A stretch of 9,916 nt of DNA from Rudanella sp. (GTDB taxonomy: Bacteria; Bacteroidota; Bacteroidia; Cytophagales; Spirosomataceae). Positions 1 to 6,910 of this stretch are shown piece after piece. The notes beneath the pieces were generated by a model that was not told where the DNA came from, made no database searches, and worked only from the letters and a program-made list of their open reading frames with translations. How positions within the stretch are numbered: position 1 is the first letter of the stretch; the number at the start of each line of letters is the position of its first letter. Location: NCBI GenBank assembly GCA_026785985.1, contig JAJAYX010000718.1, positions 1 through 9,916 on the forward strand, written 5' to 3'. Made by a program: the position numbers and the translations under genes.

Positions 1-385
1 GAATAGCCTTGCCTACGTTGGGGTACAAATTTAGTTTGCCCAAATCGCTGATCGAAATCCACTGAACCGCCAATGCCGAGGTTTCGGCCGGGTTTAATAC
101 AGGCTCACCCTGCCAATCATAAGTGGCAAAAATCACGTGCAATACATCGTCGGCGCGTTCGGAGAGAAACATTTCGCCCATGAACGCCATTTCGCCGATG
201 GTTATGCTTATGCCCAGTTCTTCCCGAAGTTCCCGCATCACAGTTTGGGGCAGGGTTTCGCCCCGATCCGGGTTGCCACCGGGCAGGGCCAATACATCGG
301 CCTCGCCGTAGCGGTAGTGCATCAGCAGAACCTCCGTTTGGTTGGCGTGGGAACGGGTAATAAGGGCGGACGGTCGGACGTTCAT
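1..385 (-). CDS. NUDIX hydrolase, C-terminus beyond window edge
   Basis: NUDIX hydrolases cleave nucleoside diphosphates linked to another moiety, often to clear damaged or toxic nucleotides; the substrate cannot be read from this fragment. I translated about 128 codons. A complete NUDIX box (G-x5-E-x7-R-E-x2-E-E-x-G-I) lies at about residues 37-59: GG, NPDRG, E, seven residues, then RELREELGI. Every glutamate of the metal-binding helix is present. The preceding beta strands (VLLMHYRYGEADVLALPGG) are typical of the family. Translation was started at ATG 385 because it overlaps the stop codon of the upstream Uma2-like gene as ATGA, which suggests translational coupling. The frame is still open at base 1, so the C-terminus and the true length are unknown. 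It is small and cytosolic, with no signal peptide. Family assignment is secure; specificity is unknown. Confidence 0.9.
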   Translation of the reverse strand, partial: MNVRPSALITRSHANQTEVLLMHYRYGEADVLALPGGNPDRGETLPQTVMRELREELGISITIGEMAFMGEMFLSERADDVLHVIFATYDWQGEPVLNPAETSALAVQWISISDLGKLNLYPNVGKAI

Positions 386-948
386 GCAAAAAGGTCTTCT
401 ACCCGAAATGAGAAATCGGGTAATACGGGGGCGGCTGAAATCAGGTCATTTCCTTTGTACGCCTGCGAGAAATCGGGCGAGGTATAGACGTTGATTTTTT
501 TGTTTTCGGGAATAATATACCAAACCAACTGGGCATCCGCATCGAAGTAATCCTGAACCTTGTCGAGGACTTCCTGATAGGATTCGGAATCAGATAGAAT
601 TTCAATCGCAAAACGGGTTTTCTGGCGAGCACCCGTCCGGGTATTTTCAATCTGTTCCAACATGAAATAGGCTAAATCGGGCCGCCGTTTACGAACTGCA
701 TCAACGTAAGAATCCATTTCAGGAGTCAATTCGTCCCCTCGTTCATAAGCCGCTGTTTTGGTAAAACGGCGAGTCAAAAATTTCAACAGAAGATACTCGG
801 CCTGCTTCATGTCTTTTTTCTCAATAATTCGACCCCGAACGAACTCATAACTCCCCTTGTGCCCATAAGAGCGTTCCCACTGCTCAAACTCGTCCACCGT
901 CTGTAGGTGGGCAGGAAGTGAAATGACGGATGTTTCGACTGCTATCAT
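382..948 (-). CDS. Uma2 family (DUF820) endonuclease-like protein
   Basis: This 188-residue protein matches the Uma2/DUF820 family, a PD-(D/E)xK-fold group annotated as putative restriction endonucleases whose biological role is mostly unknown. Visible marks are YEFVRGRIIEK at 34-44 (family YEL-x-DG-like strand), RRPDLAYF at 88-95 carrying the PD of the active site, FAIEILSDS at 113-121 with the second acidic residue (E116), K130 in the helix, and VWYIIPENKKINVY at 142-155 (family wyIdP-like strand). Length is normal. It starts at ATG 948, 61 bp after lhgO, and its stop overlaps the NUDIX start by four bases. Three hand-counted 60-base lines inside it run 42-48% GC against 52-62% for lines in lhgO, so it may have a different history from its neighbours. 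Uma2 genes are often present in many copies per genome. No methylase or toxin-antitoxin partner is beside it. Confidence 0.88.
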   Translation of the reverse strand: MIAVETSVISLPAHLQTVDEFEQWERSYGHKGSYEFVRGRIIEKKDMKQAEYLLLKFLTRRFTKTAAYERGDELTPEMDSYVDAVRKRRPDLAYFMLEQIENTRTGARQKTRFAIEILSDSESYQEVLDKVQDYFDADAQLVWYIIPENKKINVYTSPDFSQAYKGNDLISAAPVLPDFSFRVEDLFA

Positions 949-974
949 ACCGTTTTTTAATTAGTCTGTTCCCT

Positions 975-1006
975 AAATATACGGGTTTATTCAGTAAGTT
1001 GGACAA
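975..1006 (-). promoter_or_regulatory. Possible Bacteroidota-type promoter for the Uma2-NUDIX pair
   Basis: On the minus strand TTG (1004-1006) is followed after 22 bp by TATATTTA (974-981), a near match to the -7 consensus TAnnTTTG. The spacing is within the range reported for Flavobacterium/Bacteroides sigma-A promoters. It lies in the 61-bp gap between lhgO and the Uma2-like gene. The motif is weak and AT-rich, so chance is a real alternative. Confidence 0.35.
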
Positions 1007-1009
1007 TCC

Positions 1010-2206
1010 CTAAAATCGTGCCAACACCTTCTCCGATACCGTTTGCCCAATGGACAACGACGACGTGGCGGCTGGTGAGGGTGCGTTGCAAATGTTGATG
1101 GCCCGGTCGGTTTCAATGATTGAGAAATCGTCCAGCAGCCCCCCCGTGCGGTCGCAGGCCTGGGCCCGAACGCCCGAACCCCCATCTTCGAGGTCGTCTT
1201 CCTGAATTTCGGGGATCAACACCTGCAAGGCTTTAGTGAAGGCCGACTTGGAGAACGAACGGTATATTTCGCCAAGACCCGTTTGCCAGTACTTGGCGGC
1301 CACTTTCTGAAAACCCGGCCACGTCAGCGTCTCGAACAGTTCGCGGGCGTTGATGTCGGTTTTGTGATAACCTTCGCGTCGGAACGCCAACACTGCGTTG
1401 GGGCCAGCCTCCACGCCCCCGCCAATCATGCGGGTGTAATGCACGCCCAAAAACGGGAAATTCGGGTCGGGAACGGGGTAGATCAGGTGTTTTACCAAAT
1501 GTTGCCGGTGGGGTTTCAGCTTGAAATACTCCCCCCGAAATGGCACAATCTGGAGACCAATAGGTTCGCGTTGGGTCATTTGGGCTATTTTATCGGAGTA
1601 CAGGCCCGCGCAGTTCACCACGAGTTTGGCTTCGTAGATGGCCCGACTCGTCACGACAACGGTGAGCGTTGTTCCTGGCGTGAGTTGCTCGACCCGCTCG
1701 TTCAGGTGAATCTCGCCCCCTAAAGCCCGGAATTTTTCGGCATATTTTTCGCAGACCGCCGTGTAATCGACAATGCCGGTGTACGGAACCCGAAGCCCGG
1801 CCACCCCGCTCACGTGCGGCTCGATCTCGCGCATTTCGGCGGGCGAAATCGTTGAGATTTTGGTCAAGCCGTTTTGCAAACCGCGTTGGTACAGGATTTC
1901 CAGTTGGGGCAGCTCATCGGGCTTGGTGGCCACCACAATTTTGCCGCACAGGTCGAAGGGAACGCCTTCCTGCTGGCAAAATTCCACCAGCATATCGTAG
2001 CCCCGGATGCAGTTGGTGGCTTTCAGGCTGCCCGGTTTGTAGTATAACCCGGAGTGAATCACCCCCGAATTATGACCCGTCTGATGAGCGGCTACCCGGT
2101 TCTCTTTTTCCAGCACAACAACACTCAATCCGGGGCGTTGTTGCTTGATTTTCAGGGCAGTGGCTAATCCCACGATGCCCCCGCCAATGATGATTACATC
2201 TGTCAT
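1010..2206 (-). CDS. lhgO: L-2-hydroxyglutarate oxidase
   Basis: This is a FAD-dependent oxidoreductase of the DAO fold that oxidises L-2-hydroxyglutarate to 2-oxoglutarate. It repairs a side product of malate or lactate dehydrogenases, or acts in catabolism. The 398 residues start with the Rossmann motif IIGGGIVGL (6-14). They carry the family-typical QTGHNSGVIHSGLYY (42-56), VDYTAV (146-151), VEAGPNAVLAF (265-275), GGSGVRAQ (342-349) and NAPSPAATSSLSIG (374-387), which together separate LhgO from other DAO proteins. Length is close to the usual 395-425. The motif stretch before VEAGPN reads RMIGGG, where I recall RMIDG in many homologues, a small oddity. Its ATG lies one base after the anmK stop (TAA-C-ATG), so the two genes are almost certainly co-transcribed and possibly translationally coupled. 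Confidence in function is high; electron acceptor and physiological source of substrate are not visible. Confidence 0.93.
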   Translation of the reverse strand: MTDVIIIGGGIVGLATALKIKQQRPGLSVVVLEKENRVAAHQTGHNSGVIHSGLYYKPGSLKATNCIRGYDMLVEFCQQEGVPFDLCGKIVVATKPDELPQLEILYQRGLQNGLTKISTISPAEMREIEPHVSGVAGLRVPYTGIVDYTAVCEKYAEKFRALGGEIHLNERVEQLTPGTTLTVVVTSRAIYEAKLVVNCAGLYSDKIAQMTQREPIGLQIVPFRGEYFKLKPHRQHLVKHLIYPVPDPNFPFLGVHYTRMIGGGVEAGPNAVLAFRREGYHKTDINARELFETLTWPGFQKVAAKYWQTGLGEIYRSFSKSAFTKALQVLIPEIQEDDLEDGGSGVRAQACDRTGGLLDDFSIIETDRAINICNAPSPAATSSLSIGQTVSEKVLARF

Positions 2207-2207
2207 G

Positions 2208-3434
2208 TTATTTCGGAAACGATACCTTCCCCATTGTTACACTCGGTACGCCCTGCCGGTTCCCGAAACTGGTTTTCCCGCCCGCAACGGCTTCGTTGGC
2301 CAGCACCGCAAACAAAACGGCTTCTTTGGCATCGCCCGCAATGCCCAGTTCATCAGTTTGGCTAAAGGTGCAATCGGGCAAGAGGTTGCGCAAATGGCCC
2401 GTCAGCACGGGGTTATGCGCCCCGCCCCCGCTCACATACAGGGCGTAGGTTTGATCGTGTTTCAGCACCCGCTGCACCCCTTCGGCAATGGTCTCGGCAC
2501 TGAACCGGGCCAGGGTCGCCATGAGGCCAGCGGGCGAGATGGCGGTGGTTTGGCTGGCTTGTTGCGCCTGCTCCACATAGGCCACGCTGAACAGTTCGGG
2601 GCCGGTGGTTTTGGGAAACGGAGCGTCGAAAAATGGGTTCTGCTTCAGCACGGTTAATAAGTTCTGATTCACCTGCCCCTGCGCGGCCAATTGTCCGTCG
2701 GCATCGAACGGCTTGGCCAACAGTTTCCGGGCATAGGCATCCATGAGTGTGTTACCGGGGCCGGTGTCGGTGGTAAAAACGGCTCCGGCATCAGCATTGG
2801 CGGGCAGATAGGTGAAGTTGGCAATGCCGCCCATGTTGAGCAGAATGCGATTTTCACCCGCCCGAAGCGTCGGACTGCTGGAAAACACGAAATAGTCGCC
2901 ATAAACAGCCAAGGGTGCGCCTTCGCCCCCATGTGCCACGTGTTTCTGGCGGAAATCGCTCAGGGTGATGATCCCCGTTTCGGCAGCCACCTGATCGCCA
3001 TCGCCAATTTGGAGGGTCGCGTTGGGGTAATCGGGATAGGTGGCGGGGCGGTCGGTTCGTGAAGTTTTTGGTGCATGAAAAACCGTTTGCCCGTGGCTGG
3101 CAACTAAATCAACATCGGTTGGATTGACACCCCAACGATGCAAACAAACATTGACCATTTGCCCATGCAGCCGTCCGATATACGGATTCAATAAACAAAG
3201 GTGTTCGAAATCGACTTGTGTTTTGGCAAACACCACCCGAATTTGGTCTTTTAAGTCGTCGGAATACGACACCGTGTCGAACTGCTCAATTACGACCTGA
3301 GTGTCGGGTCCGCTGCCGCTGATTCGGCACAGGGCCACGTCTAAGCCGTCGAGTGAGGTGCCCGACATGAGGCCAATGATCCGGCGTTCGGGTTTGCCGG
3401 CAATCGTGTAGAGGTGTTGAATCTGGTGGTTCAT
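2208..3434 (-). CDS. anmK: Anhydro-N-acetylmuramic acid kinase
   Basis: AnmK phosphorylates and hydrolyses 1,6-anhydro-N-acetylmuramic acid, released by lytic transglycosylases, to MurNAc-6-phosphate for peptidoglycan recycling in the cytoplasm. With the start at ATG 3434 the protein has 408 residues, somewhat longer than the roughly 370 of E. coli. Signature segments are GLMSGTSLDGLDVAL (21-35), SHGQTVFH (113-120), SDFR (159-162), GGEGAPLA (169-176), LNMGGIANFT (199-208), DTGPGNTLMDA (223-233, the region holding the catalytic Asp in the family) and YVSGGGAHNPVL (333-344). The frame stays open to a TTG at 3491, but those 19 extra codons precede the conserved N-terminus and would overlap the divergent kinase gene, so ATG 3434 is preferred. 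It is directly followed by lhgO. A CGAAAATA stretch (3440-3447; TATTTTCG on the minus strand) resembles a -7 box but would give a nearly leaderless mRNA. Confidence 0.94.
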   Translation of the reverse strand: MNHQIQHLYTIAGKPERRIIGLMSGTSLDGLDVALCRISGSGPDTQVVIEQFDTVSYSDDLKDQIRVVFAKTQVDFEHLCLLNPYIGRLHGQMVNVCLHRWGVNPTDVDLVASHGQTVFHAPKTSRTDRPATYPDYPNATLQIGDGDQVAAETGIITLSDFRQKHVAHGGEGAPLAVYGDYFVFSSSPTLRAGENRILLNMGGIANFTYLPANADAGAVFTTDTGPGNTLMDAYARKLLAKPFDADGQLAAQGQVNQNLLTVLKQNPFFDAPFPKTTGPELFSVAYVEQAQQASQTTAISPAGLMATLARFSAETIAEGVQRVLKHDQTYALYVSGGGAHNPVLTGHLRNLLPDCTFSQTDELGIAGDAKEAVLFAVLANEAVAGGKTSFGNRQGVPSVTMGKVSFPK

Positions 3435-3467
3435 TGGTGCGAAAATACAACCATAAATCCTATTTCG

Positions 3468-4364
3468 ATGAGCTTCTGGGGAGACGAGCAATTTGCCTTT
3501 TTTGAAAGTATCCTGTTTCTGGCACTTGGTCAGGACGTGCAGGTAATCGAAACCCAGTTTTTGTCGGGCGGAAATATCAATACGGCCGCCCAGGTTTTTT
3601 CGTCAGAAGGAGTCTTTTTTGTAAAATGGAACGAACTGGGGCAACATGTTGACGACCGGCACGATTTATTCGAGACCGAAGCGCTTGGTTTGGCCTTGCT
3701 TCACCGGGCCGATGCCATTCGGGTGCCGTCGGTGGTGGGTCATGGTGAGCAACAGGGCCGGGCCTATCTGATCCTCGAATACCTCGACACCGGCAATCCG
3801 GGGCCTACTTACTGGGACGAACTCGGTCAGTCGCTTGCTCTGTTGCACGGCCACACCCAATCTAAATTTGGCTTGTCGTTCAACAATTATATCGGAAGTT
3901 TGCCCCAAACCAACACGCCTACTACCAACGGGTACGAGTTTTTCTTCGATCAGCGACTAGTGCCCCAGGCAGGTTTGGCTCTTTATAAAAGCTTGTTAAC
4001 GAAGCCATTATACGATAAACTTCTCACCCTTCGCGACCGACTCCCCAGCCTGCTCCCCAACGAGCGGCCCGCTCTGCTGCATGGCGATTTGTGGTCGGGT
4101 AATGTGCTGATTACGGAAGAAGGCAACCCGGCTCTGATTGACCCCGCCGTGTATTACGGCTTCCGCGAGGCCGAACTGGCCTTTACTAAACTTTTTGGCG
4201 GCTTCGACCAGCGGTTCTACGATGCCTACGATGAAGCTTTTCCCCTGCATGACGGTTTTGAGGAGCGTGTTGCCATTTATAATCTGTACCCGTTGCTGGT
4301 TCACCTCAACTTGTTTGGGTCGGGCTATCTGAGCGGTATTGAACGGGTGTTGGTGCAGTTTTAG
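3468..4364 (+). CDS. Fructosamine kinase family protein
   Basis: This belongs to the fructosamine-3-kinase / bacterial ribulosamine kinase family, which phosphorylates ketoamines formed by protein glycation so that they break down spontaneously (deglycation). The 298 residues match the usual 285-300. It has an APH-like kinase fold: SGGNINTAA (33-41) at the glycine-rich loop, FVKWN with the ATP-binding lysine K53, family motif YIGSLPQTN (141-149), the catalytic loop LLHGDLWSGN (203-212) with D207 and N212, the metal-binding D225 in LIDPAVYYG, and AELAFTKLFGGF (235-246). The start is ATG 3468, giving a 33-bp gap to divergent anmK. An earlier in-frame start at 3414 would run through the anmK start and was rejected. 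No clean promoter is visible in 33 bp, so its promoter must overlap the anmK 5' end. The family is clear; whether the substrate is a protein ketoamine or a small molecule is not. Confidence 0.92.
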   Translation: MSFWGDEQFAFFESILFLALGQDVQVIETQFLSGGNINTAAQVFSSEGVFFVKWNELGQHVDDRHDLFETEALGLALLHRADAIRVPSVVGHGEQQGRAYLILEYLDTGNPGPTYWDELGQSLALLHGHTQSKFGLSFNNYIGSLPQTNTPTTNGYEFFFDQRLVPQAGLALYKSLLTKPLYDKLLTLRDRLPSLLPNERPALLHGDLWSGNVLITEEGNPALIDPAVYYGFREAELAFTKLFGGFDQRFYDAYDEAFPLHDGFEERVAIYNLYPLLVHLNLFGSGYLSGIERVLVQF

Positions 4365-4383
4365 GGGCTTCGTTGTACTTTGC
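4350..4383 (+). promoter_or_regulatory. Promoter of the SDR gene
   Basis: TACTTTGC at 4376-4383 is a perfect match to the Bacteroidota -7 box TAnnTTTGC. A TTG at 4350-4352 lies 23 bp upstream, the outer limit of usual spacing. The start codon of the SDR gene is 22 bp downstream. The promoter straddles the stop codon of the kinase gene, which suggests that the SDR gene can be expressed independently of it. Confidence 0.65.
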
Positions 4384-4405
4384 ATCAATTAACAAACTAA
4401 ACCGT

Positions 4406-5167
4406 ATGTCATCTTTTCAGAATCAGGTTGCTATCGTCACCGGGGCGGGGTCTGGATTTGGGCGGGCCACTGCCATTGCCTTTGCAGCAGCAGGGGCCAG
4501 GGTGATTGTTTCCGATATTAATGATGAAGGCGGACAAGCCACCGTCGAGCAAATTAAACAGGGTGGGGGAGAAGCCAGTTTTGTTCGGTGCAACGTGGCC
4601 GAACCATCTGAAATTGAGTCGCTTGTAGCTCAAACCGTTGCGCTGTATGGGCGGTTGGATATTGGGATCAACAACGCCGGAATTGGCGGTAAATTCGCCC
4701 GCCTGACCGACCAGACTAAACACGATTTCGACCAGATGATGGCCATTAACGTGGGTAGTGTGTTCTACGGAATGCAGTCGCAGATTCGGCAGATGCTCAC
4801 CCAACCCGAAGGCGGCAAAATTGTGAATATTTCGAGCATTGCCGGGGTTCGCGGGATGCCAATGGGTGGGCCATACAGTGCGGCCAAACACGCCGTTCTG
4901 GGTCTTACCAAAACAGCGGCTCTTGAATACATCCGTCAAAATATCCGTGTCAACGCCGTTTGCCCGGTCTATACCCACTCCGGCATGGTGCAGGATCTCA
5001 TCGACAAGGCTCCGAACATGGAGGCAAAAATGCTCCGGGTGATTCCCATTGGCCGTTTTGGACAACCCGAAGAAATCGCCCAAACAATTCTGTGGCTCTG
5101 CTCGCCCGAAAATGGGTTCTGCAACGGTCAGGCTATTCAAATGGACGGAGGATTAACGGCGGGGTGA
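4406..5167 (+). CDS. Classical SDR family NAD(P)-dependent oxidoreductase
   Basis: This is a 253-residue classical short-chain dehydrogenase/reductase of FabG-like size. Seen in the protein are the cofactor motif TGAGSGFG (12-19), NNAG (89-92), the active-site tetrad N115, S144, Y157 and K161 (YSAAK), and a C-terminal GQAIQMDGG (241-249). An aspartate after strand beta-2 (VSD, D37) favours NAD(H) over NADP(H). The substrate is not readable; relatives act on sugars, steroids, hydroxyacyl groups or are simply annotated 'glucose 1-dehydrogenase'. The start is ATG 4406. An in-frame TTG 33 bases upstream was rejected because that stretch contains the promoter -7 box. The gene converges on the Ig-like protein gene, with only 28 bp between stops that are occupied by a hairpin. 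No soluble pathway partner is adjacent. Confidence 0.93.
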   Translation: MSSFQNQVAIVTGAGSGFGRATAIAFAAAGARVIVSDINDEGGQATVEQIKQGGGEASFVRCNVAEPSEIESLVAQTVALYGRLDIGINNAGIGGKFARLTDQTKHDFDQMMAINVGSVFYGMQSQIRQMLTQPEGGKIVNISSIAGVRGMPMGGPYSAAKHAVLGLTKTAALEYIRQNIRVNAVCPVYTHSGMVQDLIDKAPNMEAKMLRVIPIGRFGQPEEIAQTILWLCSPENGFCNGQAIQMDGGLTAG

Positions 5168-5170
5168 TTG

Positions 5171-5194
5171 CAGTGAGCAGTTGGCTGTTCACTG
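5171..5194. terminator. Bidirectional terminator-like hairpin between convergent genes
   Basis: CAGTGAGCAG, a TTGG loop and CTGTTCACTG form a 10-bp stem with a single G-T wobble, starting four bases after the SDR stop and ending just before the stop codon of the opposite gene. The position between convergent genes fits a shared terminator. No strong T tract follows on either strand, so it may rather stabilise 3' ends or attenuate read-through. The sequence also has a 7-bp rhythm like the repeats at 6802-6898. Confidence 0.5.
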
Positions 5195-5195
5195 A

Positions 5196-6788
5196 TCACT
5201 GTCCTTCCCCTTCCAGGGCCACAAAATCCTTAAACACGCGCTTGATGGCTTTGTCGGTGGCCTCTTTTTTGCTCTGCCATCCGGCATCCAATTCCAGCGC
5301 GACCAGGCCACTCAGGCTCATGGAGGCCCGAAAATCGTCTAAACGCTTTACAAAATCGTTGGTTCGGCGCGACGATTTCAGGGCGAACTCCCGCGAGAAA
5401 ACGTCGCCTTTGTTCTGAATTTCGCTCTTTTTGCCCAACACATAGTTATAGCGATCCAGCAAATCCTTCATCGACTTGCCAATCACTTCGGTGGCTTCCA
5501 GCGTACCCATTGTCAGTACAGCCGTGCCACCCACCGCCGATACCAACCGACCGTTTTTCTGTGCATTTAGGCTAGTGCTGGCACCCGTAACGGCGGGCGT
5601 AACGCCCGTAACGGCCCCCAGCGAAGCATTCGCTACCGAGCGGTTACGCTTGCCGGTTTTAGCTTTACGGTAACTTTTCTTGAGTTCTTCTTCCTTTTCG
5701 GCCATCTGCTCGGTCAGGTTCCAGGCGGTTGTCATCACCTGCCGATATTGCGAATAGAAATACCGGTCTCTGGCTTCCTCGTTCACCGCGTTGATCACCG
5801 TGAACGTGATTTTGCGCTCATCGCGGTTTTGCGCTTTGTCCAGCACATAAAACGTCAATGTGGTCTGTAGCGAGTCATACGGATCTTTTACAAACTCGTA
5901 GCCGGGCTTCCAGATAAACTCATACTGATTGGCCGTATTGCGCACCAACGCACTTTTGGGAATGTCGAGGTTGTCGCCCAGAAAGCCGAAAGTGGTAATA
6001 TCATCGTCGCCGTTGGGGTCGGAGAGGTAAAATTTGAGGTTGACCGATGCATTTTCCCGCAGCTTGTACCGGGTTTCGCCGGGCACAATCTGAACATCGG
6101 GCGGGAGGTCCATTAGGGTTGGCTCAATTTTCAGGCGACCTTTGGTGCGGCTTTTGGCGGGTTGATCTTCCACCCAGAATTCAATGTATTGGGGGTGTTC
6201 TTTCAGTTTGTTGAACTGATTGAGCGAGAGCGTCCAGCTCCACTCGCCCTGCGCCGTGAGTTTAGTGCCTTCGGGCATTTGGTCGGCAATGGGAATAAAC
6301 ACAATCGGGTCGCCATCATCATCGTGTACCTGCTCTTTGTCCAGTTTATAGACGTTCTGCGTTCGATAGCGCACATAAAAGGGCCGCAACTCATTAATAA
6401 CCGGCGGACGATTCACATGCTGCACTTTCAACTCCACCGTTTGCGTGGCCGACTCTCCCAGCTTGTTTCGCACCTCAAATAATAGTGGAACGGTTTTGTT
6501 GGTTTGAATCCGGTCGGCCAAATCAAATCCCGGTCGCCACCAAAATCGCCCCGTTGAGTCGAATTGCATTCCATCCAGTCGCCCCTGAGCCAGCGAAAAA
6601 TACAACGATTCGTCCTTGCCGCCCGTGGCTTTCAGATCGAACTGTAGGGTGCTGCCCTCGGCTACCTCGTTCCAGTTGGCCTGCGTTGGCAAAACGAGTT
6701 GTAATGACTTGGTATCCTGCCCAGTACAACAAAGGGATAGCAGGAGACCTGTTGAAAGGAAAAGAAAACGAGCAACGGTTAAAGCCAT
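5196..6788 (-). CDS. Secreted protein with three Ig/cadherin-like modules
   Basis: I do not recognise a named family. The 530 residues begin with a signal peptide (hydrophobic 6-21). Neither Cys has a proper lipobox, so signal peptidase I cleavage near G23/Q24 is more likely, leaving an N-terminal Gln. Three beta-rich modules follow, roughly 30-127, 128-228 and 229-334. Each has a Trp near the middle or end (GRFWWRPG 80-87; GEWSWTL 181-187; YEFIWKPG 289-296) and closes with an F-x-V-x-[ND] strand (FEVRN, FWVED, FYVLD), as in He_PIG/cadherin-like domains. Acidic loops DDDGDP (156-161) and DPNGDDD (257-263) could bind calcium. Residues 336-385 are charged and probably helical. Residues 386-440 are rich in Gly, Ala, Thr and Val, and the rest is helical. 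It converges on the SDR gene. The likely place is periplasm or surface; the role is unknown. Confidence 0.85.
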   Translation of the reverse strand: MALTVARFLFLSTGLLLSLCCTGQDTKSLQLVLPTQANWNEVAEGSTLQFDLKATGGKDESLYFSLAQGRLDGMQFDSTGRFWWRPGFDLADRIQTNKTVPLLFEVRNKLGESATQTVELKVQHVNRPPVINELRPFYVRYRTQNVYKLDKEQVHDDDGDPIVFIPIADQMPEGTKLTAQGEWSWTLSLNQFNKLKEHPQYIEFWVEDQPAKSRTKGRLKIEPTLMDLPPDVQIVPGETRYKLRENASVNLKFYLSDPNGDDDITTFGFLGDNLDIPKSALVRNTANQYEFIWKPGYEFVKDPYDSLQTTLTFYVLDKAQNRDERKITFTVINAVNEEARDRYFYSQYRQVMTTAWNLTEQMAEKEEELKKSYRKAKTGKRNRSVANASLGAVTGVTPAVTGASTSLNAQKNGRLVSAVGGTAVLTMGTLEATEVIGKSMKDLLDRYNYVLGKKSEIQNKGDVFSREFALKSSRRTNDFVKRLDDFRASMSLSGLVALELDAGWQSKKEATDKAIKRVFKDFVALEGEGQ

Positions 6789-6801
6789 AGTGTTGACATA
6801 G

Positions 6802-6836
6802 AATGGATAATGAACAGTGTGGGGTGGATAATGAAA
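6802..6836 (+). repeat. Degenerate heptamer array, five units
   Basis: Five successive 7-base units fit a consensus close to AATGRAY (first AATGGAT, second AATGAAC, last AATGAAA); the third and fourth units are more diverged. It lies in the probable 5' leader of the Ig-like protein gene. It is oriented opposite to the array at 6864-6898 and can pair with it. A 27-base piece (6807-6833) is identical at 21 positions to 9387-9413. Confidence 0.6.
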
Positions 6837-6863
6837 AAGAAAACGGAAAATAACTTAGTTGCT

Positions 6864-6898
6864 TTTCATTAGTCATTATTCACGTTCCATTGTTCATT
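6864..6898 (-). repeat. Degenerate heptamer array, five units, inverted
   Basis: Read on the minus strand, five 7-base units again follow the AATGRAY pattern (AATGAAC first, AATGAAA last). It is exactly as long as the array at 6802-6836 and is separated from it by 27 bp. Positions 6810-6834 and 6873-6897 are inverted copies matching at 19 of 25 positions, so a transcript could form a long imperfect stem-loop. Confidence 0.6.
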
Positions 6899-6910
6899 TC
6901 TCGTTAACCT

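Noticed and set aside
382..948. Uma2-NUDIX pair as a new defence or toxin-antitoxin system
   Set aside because: The only support is gene overlap; there is no methylase, antitoxin-like partner or mobile-element context, and Uma2 genes are common as single genes.
3435..3491. N-terminal extension of anmK from TTG 3491
   Set aside because: The 19 added residues lie before the conserved start region and overlap the divergent kinase's start; ATG 3434 explains the protein better.
4373..4405. Extension of the SDR gene to TTG 4373
   Set aside because: This stretch contains the perfect -7 box TACTTTGC, and the family N-terminus begins shortly after ATG 4406.
4409..5140. A 243-codon open frame antisense to the SDR gene
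   Set aside because: It shows no recognisable motif, and the SDR frame holds all expected catalytic residues, so this is a shadow.
5196..6788. Ig-like protein as a lipoprotein
   Set aside because: C20 and C21 lack a small residue at the -1 position required by a lipobox, so signal peptidase I cleavage is more likely.
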